In this document: positions 17,326 through 25,691 of the stretch, one piece after another | How the letters are laid out: each line of letters starts with the position of its first letter | Numbering within the stretch: position 1 is the stretch's first letter | DNA from: Capnocytophaga sputigena | Lineage (GTDB): Bacteria; Bacteroidota; Bacteroidia; Flavobacteriales; Flavobacteriaceae | Assembly: GCF_900446695.1 (NCBI RefSeq) | Contig: NZ_UAVP01000010.1 | Location: 62,001-126,000, forward strand | Length of the DNA stretch: 64,000 nt | Direction of reading: 5' to 3' | Notes under the pieces: model-generated | The model's database searches: none | Told to the model about the DNA's origin: nothing | The model's input: only the letters and a program-made list of their open reading frames with translations | Translations under genes and position numbers: made by a program

Positions 17326-17706
17326 CTATAACTGTATACTAAGTAATTCTGCACCGAGTTTATGCAACCCTTCTTGTATTTTTTGACGTTGAGCTGTACG
17401 AGGTTTTTTAAGCCCCACAGCGTATTGATGTATCAATTTCTGATTGATACCTGTGAGTCGTTCAAAGGCGGGGTTGCTTATTATCCCTTTAAAATATTGT
17501 AACAGACTTTCAGTGTCATATTTGTAGGTAAGTTGGTAATTGTTATAAGGAAAATTACCGAGTTCTTTTTGCAGAGCAATAGCCTCAAAGATACCGTTTT
17601 TAGCCTCTTGAACAGTTTCACCTCCTGCACTTATACCTTCTACATTTTCAGCATAAGCCCAATAAAAATCGTTACTGCGTTCTATAATGATAGTAATGTT
17701 TTTCAT
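17326..17706 (-). CDS. hicB: HicB-type antitoxin with C-terminal helix-turn-helix
   Basis: 126 residues. The N-terminal half is the HicB fold (IIIERSNDFYWAYAENVEGISAGGETVQEAKNGI pattern; the core is YAENVEGISAGG). The C-terminal half (about 70-115) looks like an XRE-type helix-turn-helix (NPAFERLTGINQKLIHQYAVG). HicB neutralises the HicA mRNA interferase and usually represses its own operon through the helix-turn-helix. It lies 15 nt after hicA on the same strand, in the HicA-HicB order. Confidence 0.88.
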   Translation of the reverse strand: MKNITIIIERSNDFYWAYAENVEGISAGGETVQEAKNGIFEAIALQKELGNFPYNNYQLTYKYDTESLLQYFKGIISNPAFERLTGINQKLIHQYAVGLKKPRTAQRQKIQEGLHKLGAELLSIQL

Positions 17707-17721
17707 ATTATATAATGTTTT

Positions 17722-17901
17722 TTAGGATAGTTCCATTTCCTTTTTTACCTTTTTCTCAAGTCCTTTCCCTACCTCTTTACTTCCGTGATATGGTACGGGA
17801 TAAGTTTTATCACCTTTTTGATAGATATAATGACTTCCAGAAACCCTTATTAGTATCCAATCATTTTCAGTGATAAGCCGATGTAACTCACTTGACTTCA
17901 T
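17722..17901 (-). CDS. hicA: HicA-type mRNA interferase toxin
   Basis: 59 residues; short enough to escape a 60-codon filter. Reading from ATG 17901: MKSSELHRLITENDWIL, then VSGSHYIYQKG, then YPVPYHGSKEVGKG. This is the HicA double-stranded RNA-binding fold with the catalytic His24 in GSHYIY. It should cleave mRNA when released from HicB. It is the first gene of a hicA-hicB operon; a TTTG-N20-TACCTTTG promoter (17961-17930) precedes it and an AT-rich imperfect dyad lies between the two boxes, a reasonable HicB operator. Confidence 0.88.
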   Translation of the reverse strand: MKSSELHRLITENDWILIRVSGSHYIYQKGDKTYPVPYHGSKEVGKGLEKKVKKEMELS

Positions 17902-17929
17902 ATATTAGTTTAATTGGTTTTTGATGTTG

Positions 17930-17961
17930 CAAAGGTATATGTTTATATACTTATATCCAAA
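17930..17961 (-). promoter_or_regulatory. hicAB promoter with possible operator
   Basis: TACCTTTG (17937-17930) and TTTG (17961-17958), 20-nt spacer. The spacer is an imperfect palindrome bounded by GGATATA and ATATACC. Confidence 0.6.
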
Positions 17962-17984
17962 TTTTTGATGAAATATTTTATAAA

Positions 17985-18018
17985 AAAGAGCAAAGCGAAT
18001 TAACACTTTGCTCTTTTT
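17985..18018. terminator. terminator of the lipocalin-like gene
   Basis: 11-bp stem AAAGAGCAAAG / CTTTGCTCTTT with A/T runs on both sides, 41 nt after the stop at 18059. Confidence 0.8.
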
Positions 18019-18058
18019 GTTCCTTAAATAAGTTTCTAAGGGTAATGATATAGGAAGT

Positions 18059-18568
18059 TTATTGCTTTATATAGGTTTCTACAAAAGTATGCTTTTTACC
18101 TTTTTCATCTTCTATTGAGTAACTAAAAGTCAGTTTATTTCCTACTATAGAAAATGTACAAGAAACAGCTCCTTTTGTTGTTTTCAAAGCAATTATATTA
18201 CCAGATATTGTATAGATAAATGACATAGACTCACATTCACATTCTTCTTTACTATTTGGGTGAGCATCAACACAAGTATTTGATACGCCTTCTTTTTCTA
18301 AAAATGTAAAAGTACTACGATAAATACATTTTTTTGTGGTTTCAGATATTTTTTCTCCAATATCTGAAGCATAATCTTCTAAACTCTTCCCATCAATAGT
18401 CCTACTTTCTAACTTCCAAGTGCCAATCAAATCCTTGTTTTGTACGTTTCCTCCACTATCACTTTTGCTACAAGCGATAAGGGTTACTAAAATTACTGCC
18501 ATAAAGGCTACTACCTGTGTAGCAGTGCGAAAAGTCGCCCACGCTACGTTTTTGTTTTTGTTTTTCAT
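18059..18568 (-). CDS. lipoprotein with lipocalin-like domain
   Basis: 169 residues. A long signal segment ends in the lipobox TLIAC (Cys33); an alternative internal Met start (AFMAVILVTLIAC) would give a conventional signal length. The mature part starts DLIGTWKLESRTIDGK, the pattern of Bacteroidota lipocalin-like lipoproteins, and carries Cys residues near TCVDAHPNSKEECECES. Function unknown. A structured RNA locus lies just upstream and could be either an independent RNA or its leader. Confidence 0.75.
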   Translation of the reverse strand: MKNKNKNVAWATFRTATQVVAFMAVILVTLIACSKSDSGGNVQNKDLIGTWKLESRTIDGKSLEDYASDIGEKISETTKKCIYRSTFTFLEKEGVSNTCVDAHPNSKEECECESMSFIYTISGNIIALKTTKGAVSCTFSIVGNKLTFSYSIEDEKGKKHTFVETYIKQ

Positions 18569-18596
18569 AGCTATTGTTTGATAAAAATTAAGTTTA

Positions 18597-18640
18597 TACC
18601 TACTCTGTTCAGGCTTTTCGGTTACCGCCTTTTAGGTAGG
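18597..18640 (-). promoter_or_regulatory. small stem-loop in the leader of the lipocalin-like gene
   Basis: On the minus strand CCTAC (from 18640) pairs with GTAGG (to 18597), enclosing AGGC / GCCT around CGGTAACCG. It sits about 30-70 nt before the ATG. No known riboswitch class was recognised. Confidence 0.35.
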
Positions 18641-18660
18641 TTTCGTTACATTTAGACAAT

Positions 18661-18902
18661 AAAAAAACGTGGAAACATTCCTTATTGCTCAATTTCTGAA
18701 GCCCGACCAAAGGCTATGTTACAAAGCAAAAGGAATGCCCACGTAACCGCAGGCATTTCCACTTTCACTTTCCTTGTAACATTGAAAAATTGGTCGTTTT
18801 CAGAAATTAGGAAACTGTAAAGCGAAACGCTATATGTTATTTTATAATACTATTTTAAAAACTATACGAGTTAGTACTTCTTATAATAGTTATTTTGGTT
18901 TA
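18661..18902 (-). ncRNA. structured RNA, 6S-like long hairpin (candidate 6S-Flavo)
   Basis: A minus-strand promoter (18939-18909) drives it. Between 18808 and 18691 lies a 118-nt long-range hairpin: 10-bp outer stem (AATTTCTGAA with TTCAGAAATT), 7 bp (TTGGTCG with CGACCAA), 9 bp (TTGTAACAT with ATGTTACAA), an asymmetric 13/7-nt central bubble, and an apical GGAAATGCC/GGCATTCC stem. That architecture is like 6S RNA, which mimics an open promoter and binds RNA polymerase. It ends in TTTTTTTATT at 18667-18661. A competing pairing (18744-18732 with 18681-18667) would form a terminator stem directly before that T-run. Confidence 0.5.
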
Positions 18903-18908
18903 ATGGGG

Positions 18909-18939
18909 CAAATGTATAAAAAAGTTTTATTTCTACAAA
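18909..18939 (-). promoter_or_regulatory. promoter of the structured RNA
   Basis: TACATTTG (18916-18909) and TTTG (18939-18936), 19-nt spacer, on the minus strand with no gene start for 340 nt downstream. Confidence 0.65.
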
Positions 18940-18960
18940 ACAAAAGAACAATTTTAACAC

Positions 18961-18998
18961 AAAAAAGCAATGTGCATTTTCTCGCACATTGCTTTTTT
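18961..18998. terminator. bidirectional terminator after metE
   Basis: 15-bp perfect stem AAAAAAGCAATGTGC and complement, 8-nt loop. Confidence 0.9.
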
Positions 18999-19018
18999 TA
19001 TTAATTACTTCTTATGTC

Positions 19019-21319
19019 TTATTTGTAGAGATTGCGAAGTTCTTTGGCGGTATCAACCATTGCGTGAAGAGCTGCTTTGGTTTCTGGCCAGTGGCGTGTT
19101 TTAAGTCCGCAGTCGGGGTTTACCCACAATTGCTCTTTTGGTACTACCGAAATGGCTTTCTTCATCAAGTTGGTCATTTCTTCTTGTGATGGTACGCGTG
19201 GTGAGTGAATATCGTATACCCCAGGTCCTATTTCGTTAGGATATTTAAAGTCACCAAATACATCGAGGAGTTCCATTTGTGAACGTGAGCATTCTATGGT
19301 AATCACATCGGCGTCCATATCGGCGATAGCTTCAATCATATCGTTGAACTCAGAATAGCACATATGGGTGTGGATTTGGGTTTCGTCTTTCACACCTGAA
19401 GCTGAAATGCGGAACGCTTTGATTGCCCAATCAAAGTAGGCTTTCCACTCGCTTTTGCGCAATGGTAATCCTTCGCGGATAGCAGGTTCGTCTATTTGAA
19501 TTACTTGTATACCCGCTTTTTCAAGGTCTACCACTTCATCACGGATAGCCAAGGCTATTTGTAAACAAGTTTGAGAACGAGGTTGATCATCACGTACAAA
19601 CGACCATTGCAAGATAGTTACAGGTCCTGTAAGCATACCTTTTACTGGCAATTTGGTAAGCGATTGTGCGTATTTGCTCCAGCGTACAGTCATTGGTTCA
19701 GGGCGTGAAATATCACCAAAGATAATCGGTGGTTTTACGCAACGTGAACCATAACTTTGTACCCAACCGAATTTAGTGAAGGTATATCCTTTTAGTAATT
19801 CGCCAAAGTATTCCACCATATCGTTACGCTCAAATTCGCCGTGTACAAGTACATCAATATTGGTATCTTCTTGAAAACGGATAGACTCTTCAATTTCTTT
19901 TTCCAATAACTTGTCGTATTCGGCTTGAGTGAGTTCTCCTTTTTTGAAGCGAGCACGCCAGCTGCGTACCTCGTCGGTTTGAGGGAATGACCCAATAGTA
20001 GTTGTAGGGAAGAGAGGTAAGTTCAACGCTTTGTGTTGTGCTACTTTACGCTCGTTGAACGGACTGTGGCGCACATCGTCTTTGGCTGTGATGTTGTTCA
20101 CGCGCTCTTTCACTTTGTTGTCGTGGATAAGCGGTGAAGTTTTACGTGTTTCAGCTGCTTTTTTGTTTTCTTCAAACACAGCTTTTACCTCAGGAGTTAT
20201 TTGTCCGTTAGCAATTGCTTGCAAAGTAGTTACTTCTTTTACTTTTTGTTTAGCAAAAGCCAACCATTGTTTGATTTCAGGGGTAAGTACTTTCTCGTTG
20301 TTTTCGAGTTCGAGGTTGCAAGGAGAGTGCAATAATGAGCAAGAAGTAGCTATCAATAGGCGGTCAGCACCGATAGCTTCTTTGGCTTTCTCAATCAATG
20401 CTAATGAGTGTTCGAAGTTGTTTTTCCAAATATTACGTCCGTCTACTACTCCAAGTGATAGTTTTTTATCGGCAGGAAGAGCTTTGAGCACTTTGTCAAG
20501 TTGAGCTGCTGCACGCACTAAATCAATGTGCAATACGTTGAAAGGCAATGAAACAGCTAATTCGGTATTGTTATCGAGTGCGCCGAAGTAAGTAGTGAGG
20601 ATAAATTCGGTAGTAGGGAATTTGCTTCTTAGTTCGGTATATATTTTTTTGTATACATCGGCAGCACCTTCAGGAAGGTCGAGAGCTAAGTAAGGCTCGT
20701 CTATTTGAATAGTTTTAGCACCTGCATCTACTAAACTTTGTACAATTTGTACATACACAGGCAATAGACGATCAGCCAAGTCTAAGCGGTGGAAACCTTG
20801 TTCTTTTTCTTTACCGAGAAGCAAGTAAGTTACCAATCCGATAAGCACAGGTTTAGTGTCAAAACCGTGTTTTTTAGCCAAGTTGTATTCTTGCAAAGGT
20901 TTGTTTACCAATATACGGAAAGATTGGTCTTTAGTAAACTCGGGTACTATATAGTGGTAGTTGGTATCAAACCATTTGGTCATTTCCATAGCGGTAATGT
21001 CGATACCATTTTTTTGATAGCCACGTGCCAAAGCGTAATAACGCTCCAAATTGCTCAACTGATGGATAGGAGCAAAACGCTCAGGAATAGCGTTTACTGT
21101 AAACGAAAAGTCAAGCATTTGGTCATAGAAAGAAAAGTCGTTAGAAGGGATCAAGTCAACCCCTGCTTCTCTTTGTAGTGTCCAGTTATGAACACGAATA
21201 TTTTCAGCCACAGCAAGGAGTTCTTCTTCTGATATTTTACCAGCCCAGAATGACTCATTGGCTTTTTTAAGTTCTCGTTTTTCACCGATACGAGGATAAC
21301 CTAATACGTTTGATTTCAT
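19019..21319 (-). CDS. metE: cobalamin-independent methionine synthase
   Basis: 766 residues, the full two-barrel enzyme. It transfers the methyl group of 5-methyltetrahydropteroyltriglutamate to homocysteine. N-terminal barrel opens with LGYPRIGEKRELKKA; the C-terminal barrel starts near FPTTTIGSFPQT and supplies zinc ligands in HMCYSEFND and DCGLKTRHWPET. Monocistronic, with its own promoter (21371-21341) and strong terminator. No S-adenosylmethionine or B12 riboswitch motif was seen in the short leader. Confidence 0.97.
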   Translation of the reverse strand: MKSNVLGYPRIGEKRELKKANESFWAGKISEEELLAVAENIRVHNWTLQREAGVDLIPSNDFSFYDQMLDFSFTVNAIPERFAPIHQLSNLERYYALARGYQKNGIDITAMEMTKWFDTNYHYIVPEFTKDQSFRILVNKPLQEYNLAKKHGFDTKPVLIGLVTYLLLGKEKEQGFHRLDLADRLLPVYVQIVQSLVDAGAKTIQIDEPYLALDLPEGAADVYKKIYTELRSKFPTTEFILTTYFGALDNNTELAVSLPFNVLHIDLVRAAAQLDKVLKALPADKKLSLGVVDGRNIWKNNFEHSLALIEKAKEAIGADRLLIATSCSLLHSPCNLELENNEKVLTPEIKQWLAFAKQKVKEVTTLQAIANGQITPEVKAVFEENKKAAETRKTSPLIHDNKVKERVNNITAKDDVRHSPFNERKVAQHKALNLPLFPTTTIGSFPQTDEVRSWRARFKKGELTQAEYDKLLEKEIEESIRFQEDTNIDVLVHGEFERNDMVEYFGELLKGYTFTKFGWVQSYGSRCVKPPIIFGDISRPEPMTVRWSKYAQSLTKLPVKGMLTGPVTILQWSFVRDDQPRSQTCLQIALAIRDEVVDLEKAGIQVIQIDEPAIREGLPLRKSEWKAYFDWAIKAFRISASGVKDETQIHTHMCYSEFNDMIEAIADMDADVITIECSRSQMELLDVFGDFKYPNEIGPGVYDIHSPRVPSQEEMTNLMKKAISVVPKEQLWVNPDCGLKTRHWPETKAALHAMVDTAKELRNLYK

Positions 21320-21340
21320 ATAAAATTTTTATTTTGAGTG

Positions 21341-21371
21341 CAAAGCTACAATATTTTATCAACTTACCAAA
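21341..21371 (-). promoter_or_regulatory. metE promoter
   Basis: TAGCTTTG (21348-21341) and TTTG (21371-21368), 19-nt spacer, 22 nt before the ATG. Confidence 0.6.
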
Positions 21372-21477
21372 ATAATACATTAAAAAAATCATTTTAGTAG
21401 TTAAAATAGAATATTTTTCTGTTTTTTAATATTGTAAAAGGAATAATTACTGTTTTATTTGATTGTGTTATTTAATT

Positions 21478-23184
21478 TTAGTATCCTACAGCTGTGTCAT
21501 CACCACGAGGGTCGGCACCACCTTCTAAGCTGCCATCGGGTTGTACTAAAATAGCATCAACTTTGCCGATGATAACAAAGTTTTCTTCACGAGGTTTATA
21601 GCCTTTGGTTTTGAGTTTGGCAATGACTTCAGGAGCAAATCCGTTGGGCTCATACATCACATCATCGGGTAACCATTGGTGGTGGAAGCGCGGTTTACTC
21701 ACCGATTCTTGCATTGTCATACCATATTCGGCTACATTGAGAAAACACTGTAATACTGAGGTGATGATAGTGGAGCCGCCAGGAGTGCCTATCACCATAA
21801 AGAGCTTACCTCCTTTTTCTATAATGGTGGGGCTCATAGAACTAAGCATACGTTTGTTAGGAGCAATAGCGTTTTTTTCGGAGCCTACCAATCCATAGGT
21901 ATTGGGTTCGCCAGGTTTGATGCTAAAATCGTCCATTTGGTTATTGAGGAAGAAACCTCCACCTTTCACATATACCTTGCTACCATAATTGGTATTGAGG
22001 GTAGTAGTAACTGCTACAGCATTACCAAATTGGTCTACAATGGAGTAATGAGTAGTTTCATCGCTTTCGTAACCTCCTATTTTACCGTGTGCTATCTCAC
22101 TTGATTTACTTGCTTTCTCCCATGAAAAACTACTCATACGCTCTTTGAGATAATCGGGAGAGAGGAGTGTTTCGGTAGGGACTTTCACAAAGTCGGGGTC
22201 GCCCATATAGTAAGCCCTATCGGCATAAGCACGGCGTTCGGCTTCTACTAATAACTGAATGTATTGCTCGCCGTTATGAGGATACTGACCTATATTATAA
22301 GGTTCTACACTTTTGAGAATCTGTGCCAAACAGATGCCTCCACTTGAAGGCAGGGGCATAGAATTGACCGTGTAATCTTTATAAGTGAAAGTAACAGGCG
22401 TGCGCCATTGAGGTTTGTAGTTCTTGAGATCGTCTAAGGAGAGGATACCGCCGAGTTCTTGCACGTAGGCAACAATGCGTTTGGCAGTTTCACCCTCGTA
22501 AAATTCAGCCTTCCCATTATCGCGTATGCGTTCTAAGGTTTGCGCAAATTCCTCGTATTTGAAGCGTTCACCCGCTTTCCAACCATTTTCAAAAGGAGTA
22601 ATATAGTTATTTGCCTGCTTGATGAGGTCAACATTTTTGCTCATATAAGAATCGACTTGCAACTGAGTGATGAGCACTCCATTGCGCGCCAAGTCGATAG
22701 CAGGCTGGATAAGTTCGGCAAAAGGAAGAGAGCCAAACTTTTGATGTACTGCAAAGAGGCCAGCGATAGTACCTGGCACACCTACTGATAAAGCGCCTAA
22801 TGTACTTTTATCGGGGATGACATTGCCATCTTTGTCTAAATACATATCGCGATGCGCTTTAGCAGGAGCTTTTTCGCGATAGTCTAAAGCGCCTTTTTCG
22901 CCATTAGCTAAACGGTACACCATAAAGCCGCCGCCGCCTATATTGCCAGCATTGGGGTAAGCTACAGCTAAGGCAAGTTCGGTAGCTACCATTGCATCGA
23001 AAGCATTACCTCCTTTTTTGAGGATAGTAAGACCTATTTGTGAGGCTTCTTCTTTGGCACTCACCACCATAGCGTGTGTGGCTACTACTCCTTTTTCGGG
23101 AGAGGTGTGTTTTTCAGTAGGTGTATTGCGGCAACTTATGAGTAAGGTTATAGCAGTGAGGATAGAGAAAATTCTTTTTATCAT
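21478..23184 (-). CDS. ggt: gamma-glutamyltransferase lipoprotein
   Basis: 568 residues from ATG 23184; the longer frame runs back across an intergenic inverted repeat and would hide the signal peptide. The N terminus ends in the lipobox LLISC. It is an Ntn hydrolase that self-cleaves before the catalytic Thr in DETTHYSIVD. Also seen: GGNAFDAMVATELALA, GGGFMVYR, PLPSSGGICLAQ, and GTPGGSTIITSVLQ. It removes the gamma-glutamyl group from glutathione and gamma-glutamyl peptides outside the inner membrane. A TTTGCCAAAG-family hairpin sits directly upstream. Confidence 0.93.
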   Translation of the reverse strand: MIKRIFSILTAITLLISCRNTPTEKHTSPEKGVVATHAMVVSAKEEASQIGLTILKKGGNAFDAMVATELALAVAYPNAGNIGGGGFMVYRLANGEKGALDYREKAPAKAHRDMYLDKDGNVIPDKSTLGALSVGVPGTIAGLFAVHQKFGSLPFAELIQPAIDLARNGVLITQLQVDSYMSKNVDLIKQANNYITPFENGWKAGERFKYEEFAQTLERIRDNGKAEFYEGETAKRIVAYVQELGGILSLDDLKNYKPQWRTPVTFTYKDYTVNSMPLPSSGGICLAQILKSVEPYNIGQYPHNGEQYIQLLVEAERRAYADRAYYMGDPDFVKVPTETLLSPDYLKERMSSFSWEKASKSSEIAHGKIGGYESDETTHYSIVDQFGNAVAVTTTLNTNYGSKVYVKGGGFFLNNQMDDFSIKPGEPNTYGLVGSEKNAIAPNKRMLSSMSPTIIEKGGKLFMVIGTPGGSTIITSVLQCFLNVAEYGMTMQESVSKPRFHHQWLPDDVMYEPNGFAPEVIAKLKTKGYKPREENFVIIGKVDAILVQPDGSLEGGADPRGDDTAVGY

Positions 23185-23206
23185 AAGTTTTCTGTTTTTA
23201 GAAATG

Positions 23207-23239
23207 AACTTTGCCAAAGTTCTGAACTTTGGCAAAGTT
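23207..23239. repeat. TTTGCCAAAG-family inverted repeat (perfect 16-bp arms)
   Basis: AACTTTGCCAAAGTTC and its complement separated by one base; each arm is itself a 15-bp palindrome with a mismatched centre. Lies between sucC stop and the ggt start. Confidence 0.85.
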
Positions 23240-23263
23240 GAATGTACAATTCTTAAGTGATTA

Positions 23264-24457
23264 TTAGCTAAGCACTTCCTTCACTTTATCAGCAGCTTCT
23301 TGGAAGAGGATTGCAGAGTGAACGGCTAAGCCTGAATTGTCTAAAATTTCTTTAGCAAGTTCGGCATTAGTACCTTGCAAACGCACGATGATAGGCACTT
23401 TGATAGCATCGCCCATATTTTGGTAGGCATCTACAACTCCTTGAGCTACGCGGTCGCAACGCACAATACCACCAAAGATATTGATGAGGATAGCCTTTAC
23501 ATTAGGGTCTTTGAGAATAATGCGGAAAGCAGCTTCTACGCGTTTGGCATCGGCGGTACCCCCTACATCAAGGAAGTTAGCAGGTGAACCACCCGCTTGT
23601 TTGATTAAGTCCATCGTAGCCATTGCGAGTCCAGCACCATTTACCATACAGCCCACGTTACCATCGAGAGCGACATAGTTGAGGCCAACGGCTTTAGCTT
23701 CTACTTCTACAGGGTTTTCCTCACGTGTGTCGCGATAAGCTGCATATTCAGGGTGACGGAAAAGCGCATTGTCATCAAGAGTTACTTTGGCATCTACTGC
23801 CATTATTTTATTATCAGAAGTTTTTAGAACAGGGTTAATTTCAAACAAGCTCGCATCAGAAGATACATAAGCATTGTAGAGTGCTGTTACGAACTTCACC
23901 ATTTCTTTTTGAGCGTCACCAGTAACTCCTAAGTTGAAAGCAATTTGGCGAGCTTGGAAAGGCAAGAGCCCTACAGCAGGATCGATTTCTTCGGTGAAGA
24001 TAAGATGAGGTGTTTTTTCGGCTACTGCCTCAATATCCATTCCTCCTTCGGTAGAATACATAATCATATTCTTACCTTTGGCACGGTTTAATAGTACCGA
24101 CATATAGAACTCTTTAGGTTCGCTTTCTCCAGGGTAATATACATCTTCGGCGATGAGCACTTGATGTACTTTTTTTCCTGAAGGTGGCGTTTGAGGCGTA
24201 ACGAGTTGCATACCTATAATTTGAGAAGCGATAGGCTCTACTTGGTCTAAACCTTTGGCTAACTTAATGCCGCCGCCTTTACCGCGCCCTCCGGCGTGCA
24301 CTTGTGCTTTTACCACATACCACTGAGTATTAGTGGCTTCGGTGAGTTGTTTAGCAGCCTCTACTGCTTCAGTGGGGGTTTGAGCAACGATGCCACGCTG
24401 TACGCGCACCCCAAAACTTGAAAGGATTTCCTTTCCTTGGTATTCGTGTAAGTTCAT
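23264..24457 (-). CDS. sucC: succinyl-CoA synthetase beta subunit
   Basis: 397 residues, ADP/GDP-forming ATP-grasp subunit. Motifs: [32 protein letters not shown] (in parts [13 protein letters not shown]), [30 protein letters not shown] and [11 protein letters not shown]. It pairs with SucD to make ATP from succinyl-CoA in the TCA cycle; sucD is not adjacent, a common split in Bacteroidota. Its own promoter (24515-24484) is divergent from tsaD. Confidence 0.96.
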   Translation of the reverse strand: MNLHEYQGKEILSSFGVRVQRGIVAQTPTEAVEAAKQLTEATNTQWYVVKAQVHAGGRGKGGGIKLAKGLDQVEPIASQIIGMQLVTPQTPPSGKKVHQVLIAEDVYYPGESEPKEFYMSVLLNRAKGKNMIMYSTEGGMDIEAVAEKTPHLIFTEEIDPAVGLLPFQARQIAFNLGVTGDAQKEMVKFVTALYNAYVSSDASLFEINPVLKTSDNKIMAVDAKVTLDDNALFRHPEYAAYRDTREENPVEVEAKAVGLNYVALDGNVGCMVNGAGLAMATMDLIKQAGGSPANFLDVGGTADAKRVEAAFRIILKDPNVKAILINIFGGIVRCDRVAQGVVDAYQNMGDAIKVPIIVRLQGTNAELAKEILDNSGLAVHSAILFQEAADKVKEVLS

Positions 24458-24483
24458 ACGAGAATGATTTGGTAACTATTCGG

Positions 24484-24515
24484 CAAAGATACGAAACAAT
24501 TTATTAATTAGCAAA
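24484..24515 (-). promoter_or_regulatory. sucC promoter
   Basis: TATCTTTG (24491-24484), TTTG (24515-24512), 20-nt spacer. Confidence 0.65.
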
Positions 24516-24537
24516 AAATAATTAATAATACTTCTAA

Positions 24538-24563
24538 AAATTGCTAATTTGCTAATTAGCAAA
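24538..24563. repeat. 8-nt periodic array (TTTGCTAA units)
   Basis: TTGCTAAT, TTGCTAAT, TAGCAAAT units between the divergent sucC and tsaD promoters; one unit provides the tsaD -33 TTTG. Confidence 0.65.
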
Positions 24564-24578
24564 TAATCCTTACTTTTG
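24548..24578 (+). promoter_or_regulatory. tsaD promoter
   Basis: TTTG 24548-24551, 19-nt spacer, TACTTTTG 24571-24578. It overlaps the TTG at 24576 of the longest frame, so the ATG at 24597 is the start. Confidence 0.65.
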
Positions 24579-24596
24579 CATTTTAAACTGAAAAGA

Positions 24597-25613
24597 ATGA
24601 AAAATACCTATATATTAGCTATAGAATCTTCTTGCGATGACACTTCTGCCTCAGTGCTTTGTAATGATAAAGTACTTTCTAATGAGGTGGCAAACCAAGA
24701 GGTTCATAAACAATACGGTGGGGTAGTGCCAGAATTGGCTTCACGCGCTCACTTGCAAAACATAGTACCCGTAGTGGCTCAAGCGCTCAAAAAAGCAGGA
24801 ATAACCAAAGAAGAACTCTCGGCTATTGCCTTTACCAGAGGACCTGGTTTGATGGGGTCGTTGCTCGTGGGGACTTCATTTGCAAAATCGCTGGCAATGG
24901 GACTAAATATCCCACTCATTGAAGTGAACCATATGCAGGCACATATTTTGGCACATTTTATAGAGGAGAGTCAGCCGAAACCCGAGTTCCCTTTTCTCGC
25001 AATGACTATCAGCGGGGGGCATACCCAAATTGTGAAGGTAAACAGTTTTTTTGATATGGAGGTGCTGGGCGAAACTCTTGATGATGCAGTAGGGGAGGCG
25101 TTCGACAAAACTGCTAAAATATTAGGACTTCCTTACCCTGGGGGACCTCTCATCGATAAATACGCCCAAGAGGGTAACCCTAAAGCCTTTACCTTCTCTA
25201 AGCCTAATATACCAGGTCTTAACTTCAGTTTTTCTGGACTTAAAACAGGTATTCTCTATTTTGTGCAGAAAAACACTGAGGAAAATCCTAATTTTATAAC
25301 TGAACATTTAGCTGATATTTGTGCTTCAGTACAACACACGATTGTGGAAATACTGATGAGCAAACTCAAAAAAGCTGTAAAAGAAACAGGTATCAAGCAA
25401 GTGGCTATTGGAGGGGGAGTATCGGCTAATTCGGGTATTCGCAATGCTCTCACAGCTTTAGGACAGCAATACAGTTGGCAAACCTTTGTGCCTAAATTTC
25501 AGTATTGTACCGATAATGCAGCGATGATAGGTATCGTAGGTTATCACAAGTTTTTGGAAGGAAATTTTGTAGCACAAGAAGTCACTGCTCAAGCGCGACT
25601 TTCTTTTAATTAG
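24597..25613 (+). CDS. tsaD: tRNA threonylcarbamoyladenosine transferase
   Basis: 338 residues from ATG 24597. Kae1/TsaD family: ILAIESSCDDTSASV, TRGPGLMGSLLVG, the metal-binding HMQAHILAH, FLAMTISGGHTQIV, and the ATP loop AIGGGVSANSGIR. With TsaB/TsaE it puts the threonylcarbamoyl group on A37 of ANN-decoding tRNAs. The TrmO-like gene at 58116 would act on the same modified base. Short 8-nt repeat remnants follow the stop. Confidence 0.96.
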   Translation: MKNTYILAIESSCDDTSASVLCNDKVLSNEVANQEVHKQYGGVVPELASRAHLQNIVPVVAQALKKAGITKEELSAIAFTRGPGLMGSLLVGTSFAKSLAMGLNIPLIEVNHMQAHILAHFIEESQPKPEFPFLAMTISGGHTQIVKVNSFFDMEVLGETLDDAVGEAFDKTAKILGLPYPGGPLIDKYAQEGNPKAFTFSKPNIPGLNFSFSGLKTGILYFVQKNTEENPNFITEHLADICASVQHTIVEILMSKLKKAVKETGIKQVAIGGGVSANSGIRNALTALGQQYSWQTFVPKFQYCTDNAAMIGIVGYHKFLEGNFVAQEVTAQARLSFN

Positions 25614-25630
25614 CAGATTTGTTAATTTAT

Positions 25631-25662
25631 TTTGAATGTTTCAAAATAAATTCGTACTTTTG
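25631..25662 (+). promoter_or_regulatory. promoter for the methyltransferase gene
   Basis: TTTG 25631-25634, 20-nt spacer, TACTTTTG 25655-25662. Confidence 0.6.
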
Positions 25663-25691
25663 TCTCCTAAATTATAAAAACCATTGAAACG

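Noticed and set aside
16977-17354. 125-codon minus-strand frame
   Set aside because: Overlaps two terminators and the hicB end; codon use is not protein-like.
21320-21477. SAM or B12 riboswitch before metE
   Set aside because: The leader is about 20 nt after the promoter; no room or motif for a riboswitch.
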